NCBI GenBank assembly: GCA_033239005.1
Contig: BSQZ01000120.1
Span: forward strand, 619,501-683,500
DNA from: Lamellibrachia satsuma
Lineage: Eukaryota > Annelida > Polychaeta > Sabellida > Siboglinidae
Direction: 5' to 3'
DNA length: 64,000 nt
A program made the translations under genes and the position numbers. Numbering within the stretch: position 1 is the stretch's first letter; the number at the start of each line of letters is the position of its first letter. The notes below the pieces were generated by a model. That model was not told the origin of the DNA, made no database searches, and worked only from the letters and a program-made list of their open reading frames with translations. Positions 49,924 to 61,802 of the stretch are shown in pieces.

Positions 49924-50237
49924 CAGCACCGGATCTAGGGGAGTCTTAGTGGTCTGAAGACCTAGGCCACGGAAGAAGACTCCTGTGTCCGTTGCAAATA
50001 TTACGGTAAAGGACAACATATATTGGCCTACATCGGAACTAGTGTCAATGTAAAGACGGAAGTATTCAGTATTCGCAGCCGGTTAATATTATCCCTTCTG
50101 TACGTAGAGCGACACGTGTCGTTCCGCCCCCGGCCCACGGCCCACGACCCACGGCTCACGCCTCCCGGTTCCTAAGTAGAACGACATGACTACGCCTGAC
50201 TGCGACCCCCCCCCAAACAAGTCTAGATCCACTCCTG
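49924..50237 (+). mobile_element. MITE-like element B, uninterrupted copy
   Basis: 314 bp with terminal inverted repeats CAGCACCGGATCTAG (49924-49938) and the complement of CAGGAGTGGATCTAG (50223-50237), 12 of 15 matching. Homologous to the split copy at 7137-8791. A run of CCCACGGCC-type repeats (~50127-50165) is specific to this copy. No ORF, no clear target duplication. Confidence 0.7.
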
Positions 50238-50979
50238 TGGAGGTTACGTCGTCGGCCCAGCAGCCAATAAACAGTCACGGCTTAGTTTACGTGCGATAAT
50301 GCTTGTCTATAGTTGGTGGCAACTGACGTATTCCTGTGAAGCCGTCTTCCGTGTAACGTGCTGTAGGCCTGTCAGTTCTAGTTATAACCGGTTCCTTGCC
50401 ACAATAACCCGTTATGTAAACCCTGGTCATTCCTTGGGTCAGTGACTCTGAATTGAGACATCGATGTCCGAATTCCGTCACCTTCAACTTACAACTTTTA
50501 TACACGAATAACTTTAATATATTTTTCACATTTAAAAAAAGTAGTTTTCTTTAATTTGAAACAAAGAATTGTGGCTTTGATATGGAATTAAATTAATGGT
50601 CCAAATGACTATGGGCAATAAGTGATATGAATAGAACTAAGAAATATGACGAAATTATGGTACTATACGTTAGGCATGATGATTGATGGTAGTCGGCTGG
50701 TTTTAAAGGCAACGTTTAAACAACGTGTGCTACTGTTGCGCCAAAGTCACTCGATGATCATCGGGTGACTAGGCTCGAGAACGTCGTGGGTGGGCTTTGT
50801 GTTGTTTATTTGTGTCATTTAAGGTGTACGACGACGTTCCAGTTACGTCAGCAGAGAAGGCCAGGCCAAACGGTCGCTCCATGTCCACCACACACACGCC
50901 TTCGGGGGCCAGTGTTACCATCAGTGATACACGAGTGCCCGCCTTTCCTTTGTGTAGAGTTCAAGATATCGGTGTTATC
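50238..50979. other. Unassigned sequence
   Basis: No recognisable gene or repeat. The frames at 50765-51033 overlap repeat F and show no domain. Confidence 0.4.
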
Positions 50980-51170
50980 TCGACATACTTTCCAGACTGC
51001 GTCGTGACGGCTTTGTGTCATTACAGTCACTAACAGAGACAACGATCATTTCCGCAGGAGTGAATCTCGGTGAGACAAACAACCCTGATCGGCTGTTTGC
51101 CTTCAACATGTGCATGAGTGAAATAATGCGTGCGTGCGTGCTTGCGTGCGTGCGTGCGTGCGTGCGTTGA
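50980..51170. repeat. Dispersed repeat F, copy 1, with (TGCG)n tail
   Basis: Matches 52641-52835: CCAGACTGCGTCGTGACGGC, ACAACGATCATT, GCAGGAGTGAAT, ACAAACAACCCTGATCGGCT, ending in (GTGC)n. A shared body with a simple-repeat tail is SINE-like, but no A or B box was recognised. Confidence 0.75.
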
Positions 51171-52480
51171 TGCCACCAACATCAACATCGCGGTCCACAG
51201 ACACACGCAACAATGACTTGCCAATTATTGTCGATGTTACTGAAAGTTCTCACAAAGCGTATGCCGAGTACACAATATGACGACAACGAGACTGTGTTGA
51301 CAGTGTTGGCAAACGACAGTGCTGACATCTTGTGAGGAGTAAGTTGACCATAAATTATTACTAACAACAGACCAGGGTAATGGGCAACTGTCAGTTGACT
51401 GCGACTTAACTTGGCTCGATGTCGTGTCATCTTTCTACATCCACGCGAGCGTCAGTTGACCAAATGTAAATTTGGTCAAAATTAGGGGGTATGACACCAC
51501 TATATGAGGGAACACGTAGCCATTTTGTACTAGAACATTCATTGGTGATATTTGTTACGATGCCCAGTGCATTGGTAACATTGTGTAACACATTTGGAAA
51601 GAATAGTTGTATATTGGTTGTGTTACAGCGCCTGGAAGCATTGTGTAGATCAGCATTTTCAAATCTGACCGCAACGGTATCTGGTCTTATGATACCACTT
51701 TATGGTGGCGTATCCAAATCAAGCCATTCGCCATCAACTAGAAGCATGAAAGCATTCACATAAACAATAACACTTTACAAGTCTGACACATTGGAATTTT
51801 CCCGAAATCCTGTTAAATGTGACCAATTGTCAAATTTCTTACAAAATTACGCAATGTTTGGTTAAAAATCAAACAATTACATGAATATTAATTTGAAAAT
51901 AAAGTCATTACAATATTGAAAGAGACAATAAGCAGGCTTCATTGGTTCACAGTGCTCTAGAAATCTATTCATCACCATAATTAAATTATGTAAATAGTTT
52001 TCATCTAATATCACGGGCAAGGCATTGTTTAGACTTTGCCGTCAAACAAATAATAATGATGTGACAAGCAGGAATGTTCCATAATATGTTTGCATATACA
52101 TCGTACCGCAACTTGGTATAAAATTGGGCTTTCTCAAAAAAAAGCTTCTCTATTTGGGGTAAGATCACTGTTGACCTTCGTGTTTATTGTTTCGCGTGAC
52201 TGTAGGGCGTATTAAATTGTGATATGTGAATTTAAACAATTCGTATGCTGTGCGTAAGTACAGTTGAGCAGGCATATTCACAGTTTTTTTTTGTAGAAGC
52301 CACTGTCTGTGAAATAATGCTATTTTTCACAGTTTAATAGGTGGAGGGATTTATGGGAATTTTTCTGCTAAGGGCCACGTGGGCGCATGAATACATGACT
52401 ATTTTTGTAGAAATGACGGGCATCGCACGTCGGGGCGTTTTAAGAGACCTGGAGGTATCTGGTTTTGAAAAAAAATTGGT
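51171..52480. other. Unassigned AT-rich sequence
   Basis: No gene recognised; the 90-codon frame at 51491-51763 has no domain. Confidence 0.4.
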
Positions 52481-52600
52481 CAGCATGTCAATGAGATGAT
52501 GGCAGTTGTTGTGAAAACTTTTTTCTTATAATCAGACAAAACTTTAACATGGTCACCAATGCAATTTTGTACTGTGGTCTGACCCCTGTAGAACCACTCA
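52481..52600 (+). mobile_element. Fragment of element C
   Basis: CAGCATGTCAATGAGATGAT, TTTTCTTATAATCA, AAAACTTTAACATGGTC and CACCAATG align with 60217-60355 and, inverted, with 4856-4996. A diverged partial copy lying directly upstream of repeat F copy 2. Confidence 0.68.
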
Positions 52601-52640
52601 AACAGACGCACAAAGGAAAAGCTGGCACTCTTGTAGATGT

Positions 52641-52835
52641 TATCACGACATATTGTCCAGACTGCGTCGTTACGGCTTTGTGTCCTTCCAGTTACTAAGA
52701 CAGACAACGATCATTGCTGCAGGAGTGAATATCGATGAAACAAACAACCCTGATCGGCTGTTTGCCTTCACAACATGCATCGGTGAAAAGCGCGCGCGTG
52801 CGTGCGTGCGTGCGTGCGTGCTTGCGTTCGTTCCT
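52641..52835. repeat. Dispersed repeat F, copy 2, with (TGCG)n tail
   Basis: Second copy of 50980-51170, same orientation, again ending in (GTGC)n. Confidence 0.75.
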
Positions 52836-52839
52836 GCGT

Positions 52840-52900
52840 GAATGTGTGTGTAGTGTAATTATGTGTGCATGCATGTGTGTCTGCATGTGTGCGTATGTGC

Positions 52901-52970
<70 letters not shown>

Positions 52971-53040
52971 GCGTGTGCGTGTGCGTGTGCGTGTGCGTGT
53001 GCGTGTGCGTGTGCGCGTGCCCGTGCGTGTGCATGTGCAA
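52840..53040. repeat. (GT)n/(GTGTGC)n microsatellite
   Basis: Long GT run ~52905-52965 followed by GTGCGT units to 53030. Z-DNA-prone. Cys/Val or His/Thr ORFs over it are artefacts. Confidence 0.95.
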
Positions 53041-53200
53041 ATAAACCATGGTAAACTACCATGGTGTTTCGAAACAGGGAAACCATGGTAAACTGCCATG
53101 ATGTTTCACTTTACCCTGTAATGCCTTGTAACACCATGGTATATCATGGTGTGTCATGGTACATCATGGTATGCCATATAATTCTATGGTATATGTTCAT
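53041..53200. repeat. ACCATGGT palindromic repeats, second cluster
   Basis: ACCATGGTAAACTACCATGG, GTTTCGAAACAGG and ACACCATGGTATATCATGG: same family as 48001-48365, directly following the GT tract. Confidence 0.82.
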
Positions 53201-53605
53201 AAGGACATGAGTGCCAGCAGCAGTTCTGATTAAAGTGTTTCGTTGTTGATAACACGATCTTGACACGAACGGGCGGACGGACGAACTAATGACTCAGAAC
53301 GACACACGGTCTATGCGAGGGGGCATTAGAATATACCATAAGCTTCATATCATATCATTAATCATAACATATGTTAAAATTCGGGGTAACGGGAATCACG
53401 TGATACGTTCGACTCTCGTGTACCCCAATGTCACTTTATGTAAGTCGGTGACGTCACGGTGTGGTCTGGCGCACGGAAACATTTATATAACACCTGTTAT
53501 AGAGTAGGACTTTTTCATAGCTTTTGGCGCGGGGTCAAGGCGGACAAACGAGCGGGCGGGCTGTGTTATGGCAGAATGTCTCCCTCTATGATAAATCTGT
53601 CCTAA
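53201..53605. other. Unassigned sequence
   Basis: A short GGGCGGACGGACGA tract; no gene recognised. Confidence 0.4.
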
Positions 53606-53900
53606 GGGTAGTGTGTGTGCGTGCGCGCGCGCGCATGTGTGTGTATGTGTGTGTTTGTGTTCGCTCGTGTGCTTGCGCGTGCGTGTCTATCTGTGTGTGT
53701 GTGTGTGCGTGCGTGCGGGCGGGTGCGTGTGCGCGTGTGTGTTTTGGTGTGTGCGTGCGCGTGCTCGTGTTTGTGCGCGTGCGTGTGTGTGCGCGTTCGT
53801 GCGTGCGTGCCTGTCTGTATGTCTGTGTGCGTGCGTACGTGCGGGTGCGTGCGCGCAAGCACGTTTTGTATCTATGTGTGCGTGCGTGGGTGCGTATCAG
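53606..53900. repeat. GT/GC-rich simple repeat
   Basis: Degenerate (GTGC)n, (GT)n and (GCGT)n over about 290 bp. The Cys/Val/Arg-rich ORFs are artefacts. Confidence 0.93.
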
Positions 53901-53909
53901 TCTTTCATG

Positions 53910-53975
53910 ATATACCATGGAAACCATGGTATACCTTGATGTTTTGAAACTGGTAAACCATGGTATACCTTAAAC
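53910..53975. repeat. ACCATGGT palindromic repeats, third cluster
   Basis: ATACCATGGAAACCATGGTA, TTTTGAAACTGGTAAACCATGG: again directly following a GT-rich tract. Confidence 0.78.
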
Positions 53976-54232
53976 AGCGGTTACTTTCAACAGTGGGGAA
54001 AGTCCTGTTTTAGTAGACATGTTTAGTAATCCCGAGTGAATTTCTGAATGGCAGTCATTACAAAACGCCCATTTTTTACAAGAAAAACTTCCAGCTACAC
54101 ACAGGTATGTGCGTCTCTGTCAGGTTGTTTTAACGTAATATGGGGCACCTTTGAACAGTGTTCAAAATGACCCGATGTAGCTAATGTAAGCCAACACACG
54201 GCACCAGCAGATGTAACTGTCTACTGCTTGGA

Positions 54233-54476
54233 TTAGCCCTGAATGCCCAGTTGATCCCGAGTCTCCAGTTGATCCTTCATGTGGTCCCCAGTCAACGGTT
54301 GGCCCTCAGTCTTCAATTGACCATGAGTTTCCAATTGGCCTTCAGTCTTCAATTGGCCCTCAGTCTCCAGTTGGCCTTCAGTCTTCAATTGGCTCTTAAT
54401 ATGTGGTAGGCCCTCAATCTGTGACAGGCCCTCAATCTGTGACAGGCCCTCAATCTGTGACAGGCCCTGCGTGTCC
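54233..54476. repeat. 18-bp minisatellite, two subfamilies
   Basis: 54233-54395 has CAGTCTTCAATTGGCCCT-type units; 54403-54475 has four GGCCCTCAATCTGTGACA units. The period is 18 throughout, and the QLKTEG or SQIEGL ORFs are artefacts. Confidence 0.9.
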
Positions 54477-55129
54477 AGCATCTAGAGTTGTAATCCCTGC
54501 CATACCCGATGGACGCCTTTTCCGCAGTGTAGTGATTAGCACGAATCTCGCCTTTCAAACAGCTGTGAGAGGTTTCACAGGCTTTCTTAGCGATCAAACG
54601 TTACAAATTACTGAAAGGTTTCAAGCCGAAGCCTTGAGGTCTTCAACCGTTCAGTTCATGTGTGAACACGTTGATGGATATATCGGTGTTGAATGTGAGG
54701 CTTATTAATAGTTGTTTTTTCATCATAATTATCATGCTGATGATGTCAAAATGACACTTCTTTCTAATAAAACATTCAGTAACGTTCTGTGGCATTTAAC
54801 TCCAATCTTACACATTTGTTTCCTTGGGGGGGCACGAATTCCCACATTTAACTCCAATCTTACACACTTGTCTCCTTGGGGGGTACGAATTCCCACATTT
54901 CTGCATCTAGAAAAACAGAGGAAGAATTGTGGGAAACATAATAAAAATTAACCCCGATAAGGCTGTGTCATTGAACACGTGGTGACAAGCAAGAGTTCAG
55001 GTTGATGACGGTCTACACTTTCAAAGTATTACCGACCATGGGGTAACTTTGAATACCCTATAAATAAAAGAAAACAACGAAAAAAGGTACGTATAAATCG
55101 CACTAGGAAAAACAATGTTCTACCAGTTT
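54477..55129. other. Unassigned sequence with a 52-bp duplication
   Basis: 54793-54900 has two 52-bp units (CATTTAACTCCAATCTTACA, CACGAATTCCCA). No gene recognised. Confidence 0.5.
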
Positions 55130-55220
55130 ACCATGTAATGTGGTATGCCGCGTAATACTATGAGATACCATGTGATACCATTTAACACCATAGTATACCA
55201 TGACATACCATGTAAATACA
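55130..55220. repeat. ATACCATG-type repeat cluster
   Basis: Repeated ACCATGTAAT, ATACCATGTGATACCAT and ATACCATGACATACCATG motifs, resembling the right part of 48300-48365 and 53110-53190. Confidence 0.6.
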
Positions 55221-55384
55221 TGTTATATTTTCACAAGGGAACACCCTCAATCCCGTATTCGCGAGTCCACATTTCCGAAAGCATATTCAGTGTCGACAAA
55301 TATCACAAGGACGACAACATGTGCTGACATCTGGTGAGTAGTGAAATAACAGGGCACGCTAGTCTCATCTGACGTCATGTGTTG

Positions 55385-55540
55385 ATGGGAGGGAGGGAGA
55401 GAGGGAGGGAGGGAGGGAGGGAGGGAGGGTGGGATGGAGGGAGGGAGGGGGAGAGGTGGAGGGAGCGGTAGGGAGAGGGTGAGGGAGAGGTAGGGAGGGC
55501 GAGGGGGAGGGAGAGGGGGAGGGACAGGTAGGGAGGGAGG
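55385..55540. repeat. (GGGA)n/GGGAGA purine tract
   Basis: About 155 bp of almost uninterrupted purine with many GGG runs. It could form triplex (H-DNA) or G-quadruplex. The Pro/Leu-rich minus-strand ORF is an artefact. Confidence 0.93.
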
Positions 55541-56091
55541 TGATGACGAGCCTCTTGCCATCACATTCAGGTTTCTTGGTTTGTTTCTTTAGACATTATT
55601 TACCTGATAAAAACTTGCTTCCCAGTTCTGAATATGTCTGCGTTTCTCACGGCCTACGTCAGCGGACTAGCTTCGTTACATGCGTGTGTCTGTCATATGA
55701 ACAGGGTCATGTGACACAAACTGGAGAGGGACTGGTGGAGGCTCCTTGCCGACTCTTTTGTTCACGGCAGGTGTTGTTCGATGAATGTTAATTGCTTCCT
55801 TGATTTTTATCCTAAACAAGTCCTCTGAAAGGTCCTCTGAAAAGTCGGTGTCGGCTGTTGACAGATTCTCTGATCTAATCTCGTCGAGTCATTCCACGAG
55901 TGCGCGGCAACCTCCGAATTATTCGAAACGAGTTGTAAATACAATGCGACATATATTTTTGTAAACAATAATCAATTAGTCCCAAAAAAGACACACATCG
56001 CTATATTGACATATAATCTTGCTGAAGGACGTTTCTCTGTGTTGCTTAATTTTGGTCACGGATTTATCCGGTCCAGCAAATACTTTGTGTC
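55541..56091. other. Unassigned sequence
   Basis: No recognised gene. The 83-codon frame at 55540-55791 has no domain. Confidence 0.4.
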
Positions 56092-56215
56092 GCCACTCGT
56101 CACTTCATGTCACCAAACGTCACTTCATGTCACCAAACGTCACTTCATATCACCAAACGGCACACCTATTACATCATGTCACCGCAAGTCACTGTACGGC
56201 ACGTTATGTCACCGC
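56092..56215. repeat. 20-bp minisatellite (CACTTCATGTCACCAAACGT)
   Basis: About six units, related in sequence and period to the 20-bp array at 47165-47525. Confidence 0.88.
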
Positions 56216-56244
56216 CAGCCACAAAATGACACGTTTCACACATT

Positions 56245-56520
56245 CACACGTCCACTGGTCCCTCCTCCCAACAGCTTTTCTCCCTATCCCCCACATTCAC
56301 TGGTCCCTCCTCCCAACCCCTTTTCTCCCCATTCCCCACATTCACTGGTCCCTCCTCCCAACACCTTCACTCCCTATTCTCCACGTTCACTGGTACCTCC
56401 TCCCAACACCTTTTCTCCCTATTCCCCACATTCACTGGTTCTTCCTCCCAAAATATGTTCTCCCTATTCCCCTCATTCACTGGTCCTCATCCCAACATTT
56501 AATCTCCAAACTCCCAACTT
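56245..56520. repeat. 45-bp pyrimidine-rich tandem repeat
   Basis: Six units containing ACTGGTCCCTCCTCCCAACA and TTTTCTCCCTATTCCCCACA. It follows the 20-bp array just as the pyrimidine-rich block follows it at 47526. Confidence 0.9.
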
Positions 56521-57574
56521 TCGCTTGTCACTCTTCCCCGCAGTTGGCCTCCCATCTTTCCTATATTCGCTCGTTCCTCCACTCATTGTAACATCCCTCT
56601 TCCCATATATCAATGCTTGCCCTCCCATCGTCCCTACATGGGATTAGTCTCCCTCCCAACATCTAATTCCCTCGTCCTCGTTTTCGCTCGTCCAATCAGC
56701 TGAAAGGTCGTACTCAGCGCGGCCAAACATCACCAGACGATGCGTCCCCCAATGTGAGGAGTGGAAGAACAATGTAGCTTTCACAAGTTTCACGCAATTA
56801 CTTGAACTTTGTGAGCTTGTGAGGGTGTGTGGGTGGTAGAGAGACAACTGTTAGAGGTCCACAAGTAGGTTTACAAATATGTGTGTCACAAGAATAAGTT
56901 CCTCACTAAAGCGTTGGGCTGGGAACAGTACAACTTATACTGTGTCGACGCAATATTAGTGTCATAAAATTGAATATGTCAGTGGAGAACACATATTTCA
57001 AAGGGTAGTTTAAATATCGGCAGTATTGTGACACTGCTCCTCTACATAAGCTGAATGAACAGTACTCAAACAGCTTAACGTTCGTAGACCTTGGCTGCGT
57101 AGACTACGGTGTGATTTTGTAGTGATACGACTCAGCAAACAACAGTGGTGACATCTGGCGAGTAGTTAGATAACAACAAATAATTTAATCGACAACAGAA
57201 TCGCAGCAGTTAATCTACCAGGAGCGTAGCTAGGTTTAATTTCACACAAAACACAAATCTTGGAGGAGTCGGGGTGTCCATTTTTTAAAAAGCAAACTGT
57301 AATCATTTGTAATCTGGTGCATTTTGAAGACAACATAAACTTTTAAAAGAATGCCAATCCGGCCATAAACAAAACATGACCCCATCCCTGATAGGAGGCG
57401 GATGTGAGCCTTCATCATGTCATGTAACAACGACTTGACTTTAATGTGTTAGTGTTTTGCAGTTAATTTTGCAGAGATTGTTTACATGCTTCAATGACCC
57501 GTTTATTATTATTAGTACAATTAATTATAACAATTAGTGCAGCATTATAACAATACATGCACATGTACATGTGT
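56521..57574. other. Unassigned sequence
   Basis: Pyrimidine-rich to ~56700, then AT-rich. No gene recognised. Confidence 0.4.
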
Positions 57575-57895
57575 GGGGCGCGATAGCGATACCGGTTAGA
57601 AGGCCGGACTCTCAATCGAGAGAACCCGGTTTCAAATCCCACTGCGGTCGCTTCGAACCTTTGGCAAGTTTGATCACCCCACGTTGCCACAGTTCACTCA
57701 GCTGTATAAATGAGTACCTGGCAATACAGACAGTGGATATGCGAACGAATAGCCTTCGCGCAGCAATTGCAGCGTGGCTGAAAACTTCCCAAAGACGTTG
57801 AGATGGCCTTGGAATGAACAGGCGTGAAGTGTAAAGCGCTTTGAGCAGTCCTATGGACAGGATACAGCGCTATATAAGAACTTACCTTTACCTCT
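57575..57895 (+). mobile_element. tRNA-derived SINE, family 1, copy 3 (most complete)
   Basis: Head GGGGCGCGATAGCGATACCG, GGACTCTCAATCGAGAG, B box GGTTTCAAATCCC (~57629). Body CCACAGTTCACTCAGCTGTA, GAGTACCTGGCAATACAGAC, GCGAACGAATAGCC. 3' part AAGCGCTTTGAGCAGTC, GCGCTATATAAGAACTTACC. The tail resembles the 3' ends shared by several SINE and L2/CR1-type LINE families, implying mobilisation by such a LINE (family knowledge, not tested). Confidence 0.85.
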
Positions 57896-57896
57896 T

Positions 57897-58065
57897 TACT
57901 ACAATACGTGTACATGTACTACAATACATGTACATGTACTACAATACATGTACATGTATTACAATACACGTACATGTACTATAATACATGTACATGTACT
58001 ACAATACATGTACATGTACTATAATACGTGTACATGTACTACAATACATGTACATTTACTACAAT
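57897..58065. repeat. 20-bp repeat TACTACAATACATGTACATG
   Basis: About eight units. TACATGTACATGTA is self-complementary, so the array is rich in small palindromes. It directly follows the SINE tail. Confidence 0.93.
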
Positions 58066-60216
58066 GTCATTAAAAATCATTGGAATAAATGTACTATGGT
58101 GATCATATGTACTAAGAATCAATCCTGGTAATTGTTTTAATAGACAACCGCAAACTCTTTGCAATAATAGCAGCCATTTAATTATAAACCAAGAAGACAT
58201 ATGTAGGCAATGACTGCGGTAATAAGTATTATCGTATCTACAGGCTCTCCCTTTCATTTGGGCGGAATGTTAGCGTTAATCGATTGATCTGGTTCCCCGT
58301 CCAACACCTTCTCTTTGTAGACATGGGCGAATCATGGCAAGCGCTCAGTTGTCACCGCGCAAGCCTCTCAGCAACATTCGCCATGTTCTTCTCCCATCTT
58401 GCCTTCCAGCGACCCACTTCATCTTGTAACTCGTCGGACAGCGGCACCAGGGAATGTGGGGAATTCGACTGCAACAAACATCAGCAGTCGTGAAAATGAC
58501 TGCAGGGAAGACCAGACAATGTCCCACCACCTCTGCTGACGACTCCTGGATGGACCGTGCACGCTGAACGATCTGGCCACCGTCACGGACCGGGCAGAGG
58601 CATTCGCCCGAAGGTGGCAGCACCTCGTGAGGCAGATACATTGCCGTAATCCAATATTGGCATTTTTGATGGACAACAAGTAGCATATAGCGGCTCTTTG
58701 CGGGCACGAAGTTTATTTAGTCGTCAGAAAAGAAACGCTGTTTAATAACAAAGAACGCTAACAGTGACGCGCTGGTAACAATAACAATGTCACATATTTA
58801 TGTACAGTTATTCTTACAGTGACGTGCTGGTAACAATGTCACATATCTATGTACAGTTATCATTATATTAACATATGTAACAACATGTGTTACAACTCGA
58901 TAAATAAATTGTGAAAACCTCTGCACAAGAACAAAATAGTTATTCACGTCGTGACGTGAACAGCTGTCAGGTGTGTATGGCGAGTAATCGTGTGCCCTGT
59001 TTTTTTATCAACATATACAACAACATAGTCAACATATACTATATCGGGACCATATTCTAAATATGAAACACCAAACAACAAAAAGTGCATTAAATTTTAA
59101 AATCACAAAAACTGGATATGTCGTCCAAAAAGCGGGATCAATGGAGAACAGTGCTATTTCCCGCTCGAAAGCGGTAATGTTGACACCTTTGTTAGGTCAC
59201 CCGCATGTATAACTGTGTGGCATGCATTGCCAAAATACAGATGTATTTATCTAGCAGTTCGTTATTGCATATTTTGAATGTTTGACATAATGAGTTCTTC
59301 TAGCGAGTACAGAACATAATTGTTCCATTCCATGTGGCAAACACGAACAAAACTGAAACACAAACTCATCATCAAGAATAAATGTCATGCACAACTGTGC
59401 TTATGAATACAACAACTGAGAGTCACATGCATCAACATTATTTTATCTTCGGAAATGAACGCTATAAGGTGAACATAATATTGTTGTCTTGCATTTGAGA
59501 CATATATGTTCCTTTATTGTAGCATACATTGGACCCACTCGAATAAGTAATGTTTGCTTGAAAAGCTATAAATGGCAGAGCGTCAGTGACGACATTGTCA
59601 TGTGACGGGTCAATTGCGCTACGACCCACAGAATAATACTACTGTGTTATTGTCAAACGGCAACTGCGATTTTCTCGGTTTCACTCCACTAACACCTTTG
59701 GAGTTACAGACCAATATTCGCTACGCATGCGCACATGCGCTAGATTGTTTTGTCGACCAGCAACCTTGGTTTCTATCTTAGTCAAAAGGTGTCGTACGTG
59801 TTATAAATAATGTTTATTGTACGACAGCAGATAAAATGACTACGTACACATTTACCTAGTCATTTAACACAACTTGTTTCGGAAATTATAATTTTAAAAT
59901 ATAAAATATTTGTATGACCAATTTCAAAGTCTACAGTTTTCGGTTCTTGCAGTGACGTTACAAACATATCGCACCGACGTCAAAAAATAGCCACATCGTG
60001 CTTTGTGTCTTCGTGGTTTTGTTTGACCAGTGCAAAGTGCTACGTGGAAATGAACTAAAGTAGGTAAGTGGATCGTCATGAAACTGATGCAGTCGCCTTC
60101 TTGACTTGTACAGTGGTACCATTAATCATCGGAGGAGTTTACACTAGTTGAAGTTGGTCATCTTCCTTGGTTCTATGCAGTGGCATATTTAGCGGTCATT
60201 TGGCCACGCCCATTTG
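58066..60216. other. Unassigned sequence with one 55-bp duplication
   Basis: 58761-58865 holds two units of ~55 bp (ACAGTGACGCGCTGGTAACA). Frames at 58284-58707 on both strands overlap and show no recognised domain. No gene called. Confidence 0.4.
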
Positions 60217-60355
60217 GCTCGACCCGCATGTCAATGAGATGATGACAACGGCAGGTAAGAAGTTTCAGAATTTTTGATGGTCCCGTTTTCTTATAATCAT
60301 GCAAAACGTTAACATGGTCGCCAATGGGAAACGTAACAGTAGGCTGAACCCTTAG
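60217..60355 (+). mobile_element. Fragment of element C
   Basis: CGACCCGCATGTCAATGAGA, GGTCCCGTTTTCTTATAATC, AACATGGTCGCCAATGGGAA, GTAACAGTAGGCTGAACCC: the reverse complement of ~4853-4996. Confidence 0.75.
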
Positions 60356-61540
60356 TTACATTTCGTGTTGTTTTAAAGTTCATAATTCCTGCAGTAATGC
60401 GAACACACGTGTGCAACGGACCAGTGACACATTTCAGAATGGATTTGTTTCCTTGGAGGAGAGATTTTGACACTGTTTTAACCGATTTGTTGCCGACCTG
60501 ACCCCTTAACCGTGATCATGGCCTATGTATACAACAGCCTTGTTCTGCTGAATACGCAAGCCGTTGTGTTTTATACAAAAGGATCACAGTGTAAGTTCAC
60601 TCAACCGTGGAGAACGTTGTGTTGTGCTGTTGGCGGCATTGAACCGGGTGCTAACTTACTTGTACGGTTGGTAGCAAGGCATGACTGAGTTATCGACAAA
60701 ACAGGTCAGAGCGATTCAAAAATATGTCAACACACAGGTACACTCGTGGAAAATAACAAACCTGAAGGGTGTCGTGGCTAAATGGTTTGCTACTCTCCTC
60801 GTGACCAAGAGGCACTGGGCTACAAACACGTAGACCGGCGATCAAGCCAACCGTTTGGTAAACATTGGTTACTATTTGCTGACTTGCCTCGCACTTGGTG
60901 TGAGGGAAGACGTTGGAATTGTGTATCTTTCAGACGAGGCACTAAGAGGCCTTACGTCCGTCTTACCCGATGTTTCTATATGTGTATGTAAAATACCCCA
61001 CACATGGGGTAAATGTGTAACCCGTCGTGGACACACTATCTCTAGCTCAATGGAACGTACAAAGCTCCAGAGTGAGGTATATACTGTATATGAAGAAAGA
61101 ACTGTACATATGAATGTAAGCATAGTATCGTTGTCGGCAAGACTACCACTTCAGAACATACAAAAAGACAAAACAGAAATCAGGACTATGACGAAGTTGC
61201 TACTCGCCATCATGAGACAATGCGGTCACATCCGTTACTGTAAGTACGTGTGTATACTCAGTTGTAACGCTGCCTTGACACCAGTTTAACCTTCACATTA
61301 ATTTTATCAGCGCACGAATAAAGGGAATGATTCAGAATTCCCTGACGTTATGCTGAAATATGACTACAGAATACAAACAGTGACATTGATGTAATATATG
61401 TCGCTTCTGTTTGATGAAATACTACATTTGAGTGCAATTGGTATTCCGCTGTTTATTCAACATAGCCTATACTAAAATGTTACTGAACTTCAATTTCAAT
61501 GTTGGTGCGCAGTAACATTAATTCATTAATTAACACTGAC
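60356..61540. other. Unassigned sequence
   Basis: The longest frame (60855-61289, plus, 144 codons from ATG) has no recognised motif and is not supported by splice or repeat context. It is a possible but unsupported gene. Confidence 0.35.
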
Positions 61541-61742
61541 GTGGGACGCCTGGCTCAGCGGTAGATGTCAATCCAGGGACCGGAGTTACAGTCCACCTGC
61601 TACTGTTTTGAAACTTGTATGCAATTTCGTTCACCCCATTTTGCCTGTGTCTTCCGGAAGAGACACCGATAGCTGTTGGTCTATTCTATCTGGTGTTTAT
61701 GCCAGGGAAAGTAAAAAATCCCTGTATCACAGAGCTAGAAAA
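61541..61742 (+). mobile_element. tRNA-derived SINE, family 2, copy 1
   Basis: tRNA-like head GTGGGACGCCTGGCTCAGCG with a decayed B box (GGAGTTACAGTCCACC). Body TTCACCCCATTTTGCCTGTG, TCCGGAAGAGACACCGATAG and TTTATGCCAGGGAAAGTAAA, with an A-run before a (CA)n tail. Related to the two minus-strand copies at 63340-63715. Confidence 0.72.
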
Positions 61743-61802
61743 AAAAACTCTTACACACACACACGCACGCAAGCACGCAAGCACGCACACACGCACACAC
61801 AA
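61743..61802. repeat. (CA)n/(GCAC)n microsatellite
   Basis: CACACACGCACGCAAGCACG-type run forming the tail after the SINE. Confidence 0.9.

Noticed and set aside
52695..53947. Cys/Val and His/Thr ORFs
   Set aside because: GT/GC microsatellites read on both strands.
57575..57650. Functional tRNA gene
   Set aside because: The tRNA-like head is continuous with a SINE body shared by two other loci; acceptor-stem pairing is not evident.
58345..58707. Overlapping minus-strand ORFs (120 and 86 codons)
   Set aside because: Open in competing frames, no recognisable protein family, no splice support.
60855..61289. 144-codon ORF as a gene
   Set aside because: No domain, homologous-looking motif or splice context recognised; length is compatible with chance.
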